Source: Haematobia irritans (taxonomy: Eukaryota; Arthropoda; Insecta; Diptera; Muscidae). From it: 64,000 nt of DNA. Of the stretch, positions 11,073 to 23,585 are shown one piece after another. The position numbers were made by a program, and so were the translations under genes. Below the pieces are notes generated by a model. That model was not told where the DNA came from and ran no database searches. It saw nothing but the letters and a program-made list of their open reading frames with translations. The stretch lies in assembly GCF_050003625.1 (NCBI RefSeq), contig NC_134397.1, positions 227,168,537 to 227,232,536 on the forward strand. Reading direction: 5' to 3'. Within the stretch, counting starts at the first letter, position 1. Every line of letters begins with the position of its first letter.

Positions 11073-12210
11073 TAGGGATACAAAAATGGAAGTCGACTAT
11101 TTGCCCAAAATCGAATGTTCGACTTTTGAATTCTTTGAAAACGAATTTTCCAATTTTCGAAAAGGTGGACAAGTCGAGTTTTTTAAATTAAAAAAAGAAA
11201 ATTTTTTTATTTTAATTTAAATCCCATAAGAATACTTCTTCAAAACTCTAAGAATTCTACCGATCTCTATCTGTTTTGTCAGAATTCTATCAAAAGATAA
11301 CCAAGCTTCTCAGTAAAAATGGCAAGAATTTTTAGTGCCATATGCGCATTTGACATTAGCACCGATGTTAAAGTTGTTTACATCAAATTTTAAAAATGTA
11401 TCACAAAAAGTGGCACACATTTTCCGGAAGAAAACGTAACGCACAAATACATTTATACGAGGTTTTATATAGAATTGTGATACATTTTTTGCAGTTTTTT
11501 CTTCCTAGATTTTCATTTCATTTTATCACCATTTTATTGACAACCACACCTTGAAATTTAATATTCAGCAGATTAATCCGCATTATTTACTATAAAAAGA
11601 TTTCCTTGCATTCTTTTAGGCGGAATGGAAAATGGGGAAATAATAACAATAATCGACTTTTAAACCCGAAACTAATTAATTAACAAGTAAGAAAAGTCAA
11701 AAGTCGGGCTGGGCCGACTATATCATACCCTAAACTACCCCTACTGAATTAGTAAACATAAGCATTTCTGGGGTATCATTGGTATAGGTTTTGGTGAACA
11801 TAAAGGGGGATACATGTTTATGGATGTCTTGTCACAATCTGAGCAGAAATGAAATAGGAGCTATAGTTTATTTTGCACCAAAAGAGTTAGTACACGCAAA
11901 AAAATAATTCTTTCCTCCCAAACGAAATTTTAGACAAACAAAGTTCGTTTCTCATTTGCTTTTCGCTGTAAGGAAGTGTATTTGGAAGAAAAGTATATAC
12001 TTTTTGTGATAAACGTTTATTCTTTTCCAGGATGTAAAAACAATTTCATAAAGACTAGCTCAAAAAAAACATTATTTTCTTGCTAATTGCATTGTCCCTC
12101 ACATCTTTCTCACATCCACGAGGATTTTTAGTTCTTAACACCTTTTCCTGTAATACCAACAATGTAGAAGAAATTATACGATTTTATAAATTTTTAAATT
12201 TTTTTTACCT

Positions 12211-12286
12211 TTCGCCTGGACGGAGAATCGAACCGCGGACCATGCACATTGTAAGCCAACACACTAACCACTGAGCTATGTACCTG
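12211..12286 (-). repeat. tRNA-like module (A and B box), minus strand
   Basis: On the minus strand the order is a TAGCTCAGTGGTTAG A box (12266-12279 region) then a GGTTCGATTC B box (12225-12234), at tRNA spacing. The acceptor stem does not close and a T-rich stretch follows. It is a tRNA-derived module within a MITE, not a functional tRNA gene. Confidence 0.6.
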
Positions 12287-12398
12287 TTATGGTCATCAAT
12301 AGATAAATATCAATATAAGTTATATTTATATAGCATAGCTTGCGGCGCCCACGAACCGAATAAACAAAGTTTATTTAACAGAAACAAACATTTAGTTT

Positions 12399-12470
12399 GG
12401 CACCGTGGAGCAGTGGTAGCTACGTCCGACTCTCATGCCAAGGGTCGTTGGTTCGATTCCTGCTTCGGCC
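12399..12470 (+). repeat. tRNA-like module (A and B box), plus strand
   Basis: TGGAGCAGTGG at 12406-12416 matches an A box and GGTTCGATTCC at 12450-12460 a B box, followed by a T run that could end pol III transcription. The acceptor stem pairs poorly after three base pairs. It lies head-to-head with the minus-strand module at 12211-12286. Confidence 0.6.
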
Positions 12471-14758
12471 AAAGTTTTTTTTTTGCTTTTGTTTTTTTTA
12501 CATATATTCCAGATATATTCGGAAGATTTCGAAAAAATGTTCAACATTACATTGTACTATATTAAATTTTGAACTGTAAAATGTGTCTTATTAAAGACCT
12601 AAAGTCAGAAAAGAACAGTGTTTGATATAAACGAAATGGACTGTGTTGTTATTTCAAAAATAACTTTTTTTATTGAAAAAATAAAAATTTTGTAACAAAC
12701 GAATTTTTTTGGTGATAAAAGTTTAAAATTTTCAAAGCAATTCAAAAAACTCTAACAAATGAAAAACGTTTTCGGTACACGTTTTCCAAACGTTTTCTTT
12801 CTTTGCGTGTATGCCACTAATATTGAGTCCATTATTAAAAAAGAGGAAATCGGTCAATTAGTTATAGGTAATAAATCCAAATTTCTGCAAATAGGGCAAT
12901 AGATTTATGTAAGAGCTACATGTAAGTCTAAATACGATCAGCTAGTACATCAAAATTTGAAATTTGAACAACATAGGTTAATAAATAAGAGTATTATGGA
13001 CAAATATGACAAAATTGAGCGATGCATACATATGGGACCTATATCTAAATCTAAACCAAGTTGTATAATATTTTGCAGGCATGATTGATACCACAGAAGG
13101 TCACTTTGTGTAAAATTTTAGTATGATCAGTTAATAAATGAGGCCCCTATGGTCAAAAATAAGGTTATTAGGGGCAAATTTTTCAAAATCGGGCGATAAA
13201 TATATATGGGAGCTATATCTAAATTTGAACCGATTTCGATGAAATTTTGCACAAACAGTTAGTGCTATAGAAGATTACATTTAGCCAACCTTGGTTACGA
13301 TCGGTTGATAAATAAGGGTTTTACGGCCAAAATTGGCAAAATCGGGCGATACATATATATGGGAGCTATATCTAAATCTCAACCGATTTCGATGAAATTG
13401 CGCATATACAGTTAGAGGTATAGAAGATTATATTTAGCCAACCTTGGTTACGATCGGTTGATAAATAAGGGTTTTACGGCCAAAATTGGCAAAATCGGGC
13501 GATACATATATATGGGAGCTATATCTAAATCTCAACCGATTTCGATGAAATTGCGCACATACAGTTAGAGATATAGAAGATTATATTTAGCCAACTTTGA
13601 GCACTATCGGTTGATAAATAAGGTTTTTACGGCCAAATTTGGCAAAATCGGGCGATACATATATATGGGAGCTATATCTAAATCTGAACCGATTGGAACA
13701 TATTGTCAGTACCATATAAGATTAGAGTAAGCCAAGTTTTAGTAAGATCGCTTAATAAATAAGGTTTTATGGCCAAATTTGGGAAAATCGGGCGATACAT
13801 ATATATGGGAGCTATATCTAAATCTGAACCGATTTAGATGAAATTTTGCAGACTTGAAGAACGATGGAAAATATTACCTTTTGCCAAATTTGGTGACGAT
13901 CCGTTTGAAAAGATACGCAACGTGACCCCATTTGTCGAAATCGGGCGATACATATATGTGGGAGCTATATCTAAATTTGATCCGATTTCTTCCAAATTCA
14001 ATAGCGTTCGTCCCTGTTCCCAAAAAACTCCCTGTACCAAATTTCATCAAAATCGGTTAATAATTGCGACCGGAATCCTGTGAACAACAAATACATGGAC
14101 AGACGAACGGACGGATGGACGGACGGACACCAAGGCTAGATCGACTCAGGAGGTGATTCTGAGTGGATCGGTATATATTTTATGGGGTCTAAAATCAATA
14201 TTTCTGGTAGGCACATTTTTTGGCCGATCAAACTTATTATACCCTGACCACTATGTGGTTTAGGGTATAAAAAGTGGCAGAGTGTGACAAAAAGATGGCA
14301 CAAATATCTAAAAAATATATCATTTAGTGGTACAATAGTATCACCTAGAGAAGAAGGTGGCAATTTGTTACTAAAGTGAAATAACGTTAACACTGAACAC
14401 GTTTGCATTCAGGTCCACGATAATTCTGAGCTTGTAGAGCAAACGTTAATCGCGATTCGCGATAAGTTTTTTTTTATAAATCGAAAAAATGTTCGGCAGT
14501 GAGATTTTGTGAATCATCAAAATTTTCCTGTGTCACGAAAATTCCTTGGCATGGATGACTTCTTCCGTTTAAGAGGGTCGGTGATTAAAATTTCTTTATT
14601 CGGCGATTAAAAGCTTTTGGGGAATTAAAATTGTCCATCATTGCAATTTTGTAAAAAAATCGACTTAAAATTCTTGACTCTTGAATCAAAGACCGTCTGT
14701 GGCTTCTTTGGACATAAGGTCCATAACATAAATCGAAAAACCGAGTTTTGTATCCCTA

Positions 14759-15479
14759 TCATCCGATAGGTTCAAACCATGTTTCTATATGATACAGACT
14801 GATCGAACTATTCGCGCTCACATAAAATAAATAAAAAAAAAATTGAAAACACAATGAAAAACTGAAACGATAAGTGCTGACCCCTGTAATAAGACGTTCC
14901 GAACAAACTTTTGTTATGGATAAAGGCTTTCATTTGTATGGATAGTAAGAGGTCATTGACCATATATATAAAAAAAAATCATAATACTGCACAAGTGACA
15001 TACTTAAGAAACCGCAAAAAAGTTGTTTATAATTCAATTTGATTAATTAACATAAATATTAGTTTTACTATAAAACTGATCTCTTTTTTCCAATAAGTTA
15101 TTAATATACCCAAACAAGTTTACTTAATCGAGATTGTTTTTTATTTAAATTTCATTCAGTAGCAAAATTCGTAGTAGTAAATTAAACCAGTTTTCAAAAT
15201 ATTCTCACGTTTTTTATGGAAATTATTTTTGTAGTATACCTTACCATTGTAGTATGATGTAAAAAAGCGCAAAAACAATAAAAGACGACATTAAAAAAGA
15301 CGTAATAGTATCAAGAATTTTGTCTCAAATATTTTTTAGACAATATTAAAATATATGCGACACATATTACAACAGCAAAATAATTTATTTATTTATTTCA
15401 TTAAGCCGAATTGCCTTACAAAGTTATTCTATTTGTAGAGCTTCGAATTTAAAATAAAGCAAATGTATTCGGCAAAAAT
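14759..15479. other. AT-rich DNA with no recognised feature
   Basis: I see no gene, TIR element or tandem array here. A TTTATTTATTTATTTCAT stretch at about 15385 precedes the family B relic. Confidence 0.5.
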
Positions 15480-15980
15480 TCGGACAGGTCGAATCTTAAA
15501 TACCCATCACCATGGAACGCATAAAATAATTTTCTTTGAAAGCATATACATATCTGTTGTGTATAAAAATCGTGGAAACTCGGTGAATATCGAATGTGAA
15601 TTGTGGACATAAAGGTAACTTTTTATGGGCATTTGATGGGACCTATATCTCTTCATAGACCTAAAATACCTATAGATTTCCAATTTCAGAAGAACAGGAA
15701 AAAAGTAACGTTTGGATATTCAAACCGAGCGATCGGTTTATATGGGACCGATAAAAAAGTATTCCACCTTATTACTTCACCTCTCCATATATATAAAAAA
15801 AAAGAGTTTGTGCAAAATTTCAAGATGATAGCTTCATTATTGAAGATTGTAACATACAGGCGGACATCGATATATCGTCTTAGAATTTCGCCCTGATCAT
15901 GACTATATTGGAAATCGATATTTCGATGTATTACAAATGGAATGATAAACTTATTATACCCTATCACATGGTATAATAAA
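15480..15980 (-). mobile_element. Strongly diverged family B element
   Basis: Begins with a decayed hairpin region (TTCGGACAGGTCGAATCTTA) and ATACCCATCACCATGG. It contains about one and a half monomers with TTTATATGGGACCGAT, and ends with the family B left end in reverse (ATCGATATTTCGATGTATTA, then TTATTATACC). Older than the copies at 2957 and 5968. Confidence 0.65.
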
Positions 15981-16641
15981 AAAAAATTAATATGTAAAAA
16001 CTTTACACGTGTCTACACATTAAAACAATACTTTGTGCCAAAACGAAGATTCATTTGGTATTTCTTCATGTTTTCGGTTATTGAAAAGAAAAAAAAATAT
16101 TTAATTGATTTATTAGTATTTGTTTGATTTTAAGTCTTTTTTTTATTTAGCTCTACCTAAGGTATCTTAGGTATCTATTAATAGAACATTTAAATAACAC
16201 ATATCTAATCATTCTCTAACAGTCATAGACATTTAAAAGACTTTCATTTGCTAGAAGATTTAAAATTGTAATTATTAAAATTTTTCTGAACTTTCTTATA
16301 CATTAAAATTTAACATTCTAAATTGTTAGAAATATTTAACTTTTTTTTTATCACATGTACATTGAAAAAATTTCTTCTCTTTAGTATACGAATATGACTC
16401 TGAAGCTAAAAAGCATTCAAAAATAGAGAGATGGTTTACAACTCTTAATTTTAAAGAGTCTGAATTTGGAAATTAAAGTTATAGTTAGCACATGAAGAAA
16501 AAATATAAGAACAAGAAATACGTTTTTCTTCTAGTATAAAGTAATATATCATCATTTCAATTATCTGATTCTTTTGCTCGGCAATTGTTGTTTTCAGTGT
16601 ATGCATAAGCTTAAGTTGGACGAATATCATATAGCAAACAC
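15981..16641. other. AT-rich DNA with no recognised feature
   Basis: Poly-A/T-rich sequence with short frames only. No TIR, tandem unit or coding signal that I can support. Confidence 0.5.
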
Positions 16642-16789
16642 GCTTGCCGCAGTTGGTAGAATTCTATCAAAAATTGTAGATATTTTACTGTTTGATAAAT
16701 TAGTAGAATTCTTGATGTTTCGGTAGATTTTCCAAATTTTTCCTCTTCAATTAAGACGTACTTCCGTTTTCAATAGAAATACAATCTTG

Positions 16790-19415
16790 ACAAAATTTTC
16801 AATTGAAATAAAATTTTGACAAAATTTTCTAAAGAAATAAAATTTTGACAAAATTTTCTAAAGAAATAAAATTTTGACAAAATTTTCTAAAGAAATAAAA
16901 TTTTGACAAAATTTTCTATAGATGTAAAATTTGGAGAAAATTTTCTATAAAAATAAAAATATTGATTTCTATAGAAATAAAAATTTGAGAAAATTTTCTA
17001 TAAAAATAAAAATGTTGATTTCTATAGAAATAAAATTTTGCAAACATTTTCCAAAGAAATAAAATTTTGACAAAATTTGCTATAGAATCAAATGTTGACA
17101 AAATTTTCTATAGAAATAAAATTTTAACAAAATTTTCTATAAAAATAAAATTTAAAGAAAATTTTCTATAGAAATACAATTTTGACAAAATTTTCTATAA
17201 AAATAAAATTTTGACAAAATTTTCTATAGAAATAAAATGTTAAAGATTTCTATAAATTCAACATCTTTAAACATAGATATTTTACTGTTTGATAGATTGG
17301 TAGAATTCTTGATGTTCACTTCAGTTTTCAATAGAAATACAATCTTGACAAAATTTTCAATTGAAATAAAATTTTGGCAACATTTTCTAAAGAAATACAA
17401 TTTCTACAAAATTTTCTATAGATATAAAACTTTGAGAACATTTTCTATAGAGATGAAAATTTTGACAAAATTGTCTATAGAAATAAAATTTTTCAAACAT
17501 TTTCTAAAGAAATAAAATGTTGACAAAATTTTCTAAAGAACTAAAAATTGGACAAATTATCTATAGAAATAAATTTTTTTATAGAAATAACATTTTGACA
17601 AAATTTTCTGTAGAAATAAAATTTTGAGAATTTTTTCTATAAAAATAAAAATGTTGATATTCTATAGAAATAAAATTTTGCAAACATTTTCTAAAGAAAT
17701 AAAATGTTAACAAAATTAGCTACTGAAATAAATTTTGAAAAAATTTGCTATAGGAATAAAATTTTGAGAAAATTTTCTATAGAAACAAAATTTTGAGAAG
17801 ATTTTCTATAGAATTGAAAATTTTGACAAAATTTTCTAAAGAAATAAAATTTTGACAAAATTTTTTATAGAAATAAAATTTTGAGAAAATTTTCTATGGA
17901 AATAAAATTTTCTACAAAAATAAAAATGTTATATTTTATAGAAATAAATTTTTTCAAACATTTTCTAAAGAAATAAAATTTTGACAACATTTTCTAAAGA
18001 AATAAAATTTTGACAAAATTTTCTATAGAAATAAATTTTTGAGAACATTTTTTACAGAAATAAAATTTTGACAAAATTTTCTGTAGAAATAAAATTTTGA
18101 GAAAATTTTCTATAAAAATAAAAATGTTGAACTCTATAGAAATAAAATTTTGCAAACATTTTCTAAAGAAATAAAATTTTAACAAAAGTAGCTACAGAAA
18201 TAAATTTTGACAAAATTTGCTATAGAAATAAAATTTTGACAAAACTTTCTATAGAAATAAAATTTTGACAAAACTTTCTATAGAAATAAAATTTTGAGAA
18301 AATTTGCTATAGGAATAAAATTTTGAGAAAATTTTCTATAGAAAAAAAATTTTGACAAAATTTTCTACAGATGTACAATTTTCAGAAAATTTTCTATAAA
18401 AATAAAAATGTTCATTCCTATAGAAATAAAATTTTGGAAACATTTTCCAAAGAAAAAAAATGTTGACAAAATTTTCTATAGAAATAAAACTTTAACAAAA
18501 TTTTCTATAGACATAAAATTTTAAGAAAATTTTCTATAGAAATAAAAATTTAACAAAATTTTCTATAGAAATAGAATTTTGAGAAAATTTTCTCAAATAA
18601 AATTTTGACAAAATTTTCTTTAGAAATAAAATTTGGAGAAAATTTTCTATAGAGGCGAAAATTTTGACAAAATTTTCTATTTCTTTAGAAAATTTTGTCC
18701 AAATTTTTGACAAAAGTTTTTATAGAAATAAAATTTTCTATAAAAATAAAAATTTTGATATTTTAGAGAAATAACATTTTACAAACATTGTCTGAAGTAA
18801 TAAAATTTTGACAAAGTTTTCTAAAGAAATAAAATTTTTCTATAGAAATTAATTTTTGAGAAAATTTTTTATAGAAATAGAATTTTGAGAAAATTTTCTA
18901 TAAAAATAAAAATGTTTATATTCTATAGAAATAAAATTTTGCAAACATTTTCTAAAGAAATAAAATTTTAACAAAATTAGCTACAGAAATTAATTTTGAC
19001 AAAATTTGCTATAGAAATAAAATGTTGACATAATTTTTTAAGAAATAAAATTTTGAGAAAATTTGCTATAGGAATAAAATTTTGAGAACATTTTCTATAG
19101 AAATAAAATTTTGTGAAAAATTTTTATAGAAATAAAATTTTCTATAAAAATAAAAATGTTGATATTCTAAAGAAATAAAATTTTGACAACATTTGCTATA
19201 GAAATACATTTTGACAAAATTTGCTAGAGAAATAAAATTTTGACAAAATTTTCTATAGAAATAAAATGTTGACAAAATTTGCTATAGAAATACAATTTTG
19301 ACAAAATTTTCTATAGAAATAAAACTTTGATAACATTTTCTATAGAGATGAAAATTTTGACAAAATTTTCTATAGAAATAAAATGTCAAAGTTTTCTATA
19401 AATTCAATATCATTA
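16790..19415. repeat. Long array of ~28-bp AT-rich units
   Basis: Roughly 90 imperfect units of the type GAAATAAAATTTTGACAAAA followed by TTTTCTATA. Variants include TTTTGAGAAAA, TTTTGCAAACATT and AAAAATGTTGATATT. Several variants recur in the same order, indicating higher-order duplication of multi-unit blocks. Units carry no spacers, so this is a satellite-like array. Confidence 0.9.
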
Positions 19416-19590
19416 AAAATTTTAGTTTTCGTGTTATATCATACTATGAAAGTCCATTGTTAGTAAGTTCGCCATTTTTGTAGAAGTAGTAACTTTGCCT
19501 TATTGGTGTAAGCTAAAATCGTTATAACATTTAAAATTCGACACATTTACAATTCAAGGGATATTTATACTCCCAAAAAAAGGGTCGCTA

Positions 19591-19864
19591 CACAGAAGAA
19601 AATTTTTCCAATTAAAGTTTTAATTGAGTTTTAAAAAATATTCAATTAAAAATTTAATTGAATCAACAAATGTTTTAATTGAAATAAAAATCAATCACAC
19701 AAATTAATAGTATCAATTAATTTTCTAATTGGATCAATAAATTTTTTAATTGACTGTCGATTAATTTTTTAATTGATACTATCATTTCTGTGATTGAAGA
19801 CATTTCAATTAAAAAATTAATTGGATCAATTAATTTCGTGATTGAATCAGAAATTTTTTTTGTG
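19591..19864 (-). mobile_element. TTAATT-rich MITE, copy 1
   Basis: A 274-bp element with TA on both sides (19589-19590, 19865-19866). Its ends CACAGAAGAAAATTTTTCCA and TCAGAAATTTTTTTTTGTG are related to the copy at 61185-61461, which lies in the opposite orientation. The interior is rich in CAATTAAAAAATTAATTG and largely self-complementary. Confidence 0.75.
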
Positions 19865-19942
19865 TATTGAAGGGATCATAGTATATAATATTGCAAATAT
19901 TGAAATAGACTTTTGAAATAAAATAATAATAATAAAACACTA

Positions 19943-21349
19943 CACCCAGAAAAAAGTGACCCCTTCTTTAAGTTAAAATGAACTCATTGTGAAGAAAGTT
20001 GAACTTCGTATAGCGCCAAAGACATTTTTATTTGTTTGAACGATGTGATTTTCGTAGAAATTAGGAATAATGCATTCCATATATTAGTTAACATTTTCCT
20101 ATATTTATATACCACTATACTACAGAATGAAAAAATTTAACTAATTTGAATTCATATATGGAATGATTTTATTGAAATTTTTTCATTCATTTCGACAAAT
20201 CTTACACATTTGTGGTAAAACTTTTACTTCATAATTAGAACAGCTTACCTTCGTTTTTAAATACAATTTTATTTATTTCTATAAGCAATTTTATCTTCAA
20301 TAAAAGACATGTTTTATTAATATATTGAATATATTTATTAAGAATCAACAGCATCGAATCTCTTTGAAATATTAGTTTATTATTCCACTGTAAAACGCAC
20401 TTTTTCTTCTTCTTGTACTTTTCACTTTTAATAAGTTGCTGCCTAACGATTTTGTCCTCCTTTTACAATTTCAATACCTACAAATATAAAAAATCATAAA
20501 ACATTTTTGTTGCAAAAGGTTAGCGTCACTGAATATTACCTGATAATTGAAGATTCCAAAATGAAGACAAATGAAAGGGTTGTTATTCTGCTGGTGTTTT
20601 CTTTCTTTATACACTATCACGAACATTGATAGATTTATTTAAAAAAACGAAAATTTTTCTCACTAATTTAAAATAACAAATATTTTATATATTTTATTTG
20701 TTATTTATTATATTATTTTACCATATTATTTTTTAACAATCTTTCCGTATACCAAAACAACGCGATTCCAACTAAAAAAAACAACCGACGCGCAAATATA
20801 TCGATTACACCCACGCGCAAACACATCGATTACGATGACAGGTATCGATTACAGGTAGACAATAGAAATTTAGGAAAATTTCCTATATTCTAACAAGTGT
20901 GTTTCCTTAAGTTTTGAAAGGATTGCATACTTCTTAGTACGAATGAACTAAAATATTTTTCTATGCCAAGTGTTGTTCGTATGTATGAAAAACTTTCTAT
21001 TATAAAGGAAGTCGCAATTATCATTTTATAAGAAATTTTACTAAGTTTTAAGAAACTTGGTTTTAGTTCGGTTTTTGTTTATTTTTACGAATGCTTTGTT
21101 ATCGGTGAATAAAATTTTCTTTTTCAGTAGTAAATTCTTATACCCAGCGAAGAAAATAGTATGAGTAAAATTCCATGCCTTATTCTAGTTAATGAACTAT
21201 TCCTAACTGCTTACAGTTTAGGATTTTTTTTACTGAAACGAGTAAATTTTATTATTTTTCACAAAAATTTACCTTAATGGAAATAAAATGTATAAACTAT
21301 ATTGATGAAAATTTTTTCCTTTAGTTTCGAAGGCACTTTTTTCTGGGTG
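19943..21349 (+). mobile_element. 1.4-kb non-autonomous TIR element, copy 1
   Basis: Bounded by CACCCAGAAAAAAGTG and CACTTTTTTCTGGGTG, a perfect 16-bp inverted pair, with TA on both sides (19941-19942, 21350-21351). A near-identical copy is at 29572-31006; this one lacks about 28 bp near 20388. No transposase ORF. Internal CACGCGCAAA(C/T)A(C/T)ATCGATTA repeats lie at about 20790-20850. Confidence 0.85.
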
Positions 21350-21497
21350 TACTTTCGAAGAAAAAACAAACATTTTTTTTCATAATAACAATAAAAATTT
21401 GATGAAAAACTACATAATAAGATTTTTTTTTTGTAGATTTTTGTTAAAAACTTCTTCAAATTTTGGTAGATTAATGTTGGCACGAGTGGCAACCGTG

Positions 21498-23585
21498 ATA
21501 GCAACCTTACTCAATTTTCATGCTATCAATTTGAGGTGTTTGAGCTTCCCAACAATAGACATTTGTGGATTTCTAGCCAACAATCTTAATTCAGCAATTA
21601 AAACGATTTTTTATAAAAATTATTCATGAATTAAAAAGTAAATAATTATTTTAAATGCTTGTCTTGTTTACAATAATTTGCAGACTGGTTTTTATCTAGC
21701 AACTTTTTTTGTAAAAACAAGCTAGTAAAACTTTTCCCATAAAGCAGGTAAAAATTTTCCACAAGCTTAATTTTGCGATAGAATGAATACATTTCCCAGT
21801 AGCTATTCACAAACAAAATCGAAAACTCTAGCGGAAGAACGAAAGTATTTCAAATATCCGTTACATTTGTGAAAAACAGTAGAAAAATCCCCGCATTCTA
21901 GCTCCAGAAATGAATGTGAATGGAAAATATAAAATTCTTGTCTTTTCTCACTTCTTTGTTTAAGTGACAAGATCAGGAAATACATATACCTACTAGGGTA
22001 CAGTGGAAAAAATGTAAACGCCACCAGATGCTAGTGAAACAGCATCTCCATGACATTGTTTATAAAAGGACATTGGAATGATACTAAATTATTGGGTTGA
22101 TTGGTTAATGATCATATTCATATTTACTCACATTCATATTCGTATTTAAATTTAAATCAAGATAAAACGAAAACAAAAAAGCCAACATTGTTCATGGAAA
22201 ATAGTGAAACGGATCTTATTGACATAGGCACACGCACAGGACAGTGGGTCTCCATGCCTGTCGCAAGCCAAATACATAAAGATGTCATCATCATTTAACA
22301 TTCATAACCAGTTTCTTTGTGGTAAAGGTATTTTAGAGATATATGATTGGAGTATAGAAATTAGGGGGAGTGTAAAGCAAGTATTTAACTTTTTTTTCTT
22401 TCTTTGAATATATTGAAAAGATAAAATTGTGAGTAATTTGTTGGCGAGAGCGGGGTAAGATATCCCATTAACGTTGTGTTCATTATAGCAGTGTTGCCAA
22501 GTTGGGTTTAGGGGTTTTTTCTACGTTTGGGGGGAGTTTTAGGGGTAACATTTATTTCGGCGGTTTTTTAGAGGTGAAAAATATCTTACACCTTATAAAA
22601 TAAAACAATACTCAATCAAATTTGGAACAATTTGGACATGAATTTGAAGAAAGAATAAAAAACAAAAATTATTTACTTTCAACAATTTGGACACTGTCAA
22701 TGCAGAAGACTTAGAAAGTTTGGACTATTTTTGCCGAATAATGCATATATACAAGAATAAAAAGAGTATGATTATTTTTTTTATTGCACCAAATTTTAAA
22801 AATAATTGATTGGTATATAGTAACCGAAAAAAACAAAAATTATTTATTAACTTGAAAAATACCAAAGATGACATTTGCAAAGATTTTGTGCCAATGCATA
22901 GTGGCAGAAACGAAAACTCCGTCGTAGGATAACCCTTAGTAATACCTTTTGCCAATATTTTTGAGTATTTAAGTTGAAGAACTTCACAAGCAGGGAAATG
23001 AGTAAATCCATTCTTTGATCATACCGAGTCAAAATTCTAAATCTGTTTCCTTCCAAATTGTTTGTTTTCATATTTTCATACTGTTTAGTTAAACTTTTCT
23101 AAAATTAAGCGAAAGTTTTCCACCTGGTGGGTTCACTGTTTTTTCAGTGCGGTAGTCAAAGAGTTAATTAAGTGCATAATATTTTTTTTTCATTTGGTAA
23201 CTTTGACAACATCTCCATCAGGAGATGTATATGATCTGGCAAAAGTTTCGACATGAACTCAGTATCAATAATAACTTTCAATTGAAATACTTCATAATGT
23301 CATAAATATAACATCTTTTAATTCAGTATATAAAAAAGAAAATATATATATATATATCATTTAATCTTCCGACATGTTGTATGTATGTTGTATAACAGCA
23401 ACAAATACCTTCCAAAAAAGTAGTTTTGATTCCCAACTTGGGATCCGCAAGTAGTAGTTGTACATACTAAGCTTTCGGATCCTTTGCATTACTTTAGAAG
23501 TTGTGTTTTGGAAGATCGTTTGAATGAATAACTTAAACAAAAAAAAAAGGACTAACAAACCAATTTTTTCACCTTTGTTTCACTT
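21498..23585. other. Mostly unrecognised AT-rich DNA, 2.1 kb
   Basis: No gene I can support. Points of note are a TTTATAAAAGG motif near 22060 in non-repetitive DNA, a one-sided hAT-like end CAGTGTTGCCAAGTTGG at 22489, and a TATATATATATATATA run near 23345. The open frame at 22101-22298 is not recognisable. Confidence 0.45.

Larger units (their letters stand above)
11893..12809. mobile_element. MITE with TA target duplication carrying two tRNA-like segments
   Basis: A 917-bp insertion inside family D. Its ends CACGCAAAAAAATAATTCTT and TTTTCTTTCTTTGCGTG are inverted and each is flanked by TA (11891-11892, 12810-12811). The interior holds two tRNA-like modules in divergent orientation and long A/T runs. 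No transposase. Confidence 0.75.
11684..14272 (+). mobile_element. Family D element (~150-bp monomers), both ends present
   Basis: Begins AACAAGTAAGAAAAG with the hairpin GTCGGGCTGGGCCGAC and subterminal TACCCTAAACTACC. It ends GTGGTTTAGGGTATAA, the inverted partner, at about 14270. At least six monomers with ATATATATGGGAGCTATATC and CTAAATCTGAACCGATTT lie between 13000 and 14080, followed by GACGGACGGATGGACGGACG near 14105. Interrupted by the MITE at 11893-12809. Confidence 0.85.
11073..14758. mobile_element. Possible hAT-like element with TAGGGATACAAAA ends
   Basis: TAGGGATACAAAA at 11073 and its exact reverse complement TTTTGTATCCCTA ending at 14758 are a perfect 13-bp inverted pair. The adjoining sequence (TCGAATGTTCGACTTTTGAA) recalls the TAGGGATCTATAA element at 34918. 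No 8-bp target duplication is seen, so the pairing of these two ends is tentative. The family D element lies inside. Confidence 0.4.
16642..21497. mobile_element. Large family E element interrupted by two insertions
   Basis: The left end (CTTGCCGCAGTTGGTAGAAT) and the right end (TTTTGGTAGATTAATGTTGG then CACGAGTGGCAACCGT at about 21495) are the same inverted termini seen at 9994-11072. The 4.9 kb between them contains a 2.6-kb array of ~28-bp units and two later TIR insertions (19591-19864 and 19943-21349). Removing the insertions leaves about 3.2 kb. No protein is encoded. Confidence 0.7.

Noticed and set aside
12399..12470. Functional tRNA gene
   Set aside because: A and B boxes are present but the acceptor stem does not pair and the sequence lies inside a MITE.
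16790..19415. CRISPR-like regular repeats
   Set aside because: Units are directly abutting with no unique spacers, in a eukaryotic nuclear context; this is a satellite-like array.
22101..22298. 65-codon frame after a TATA-like motif at about 22062
   Set aside because: No signal peptide, domain or splice partner; sequence composition gives no strong coding sign.
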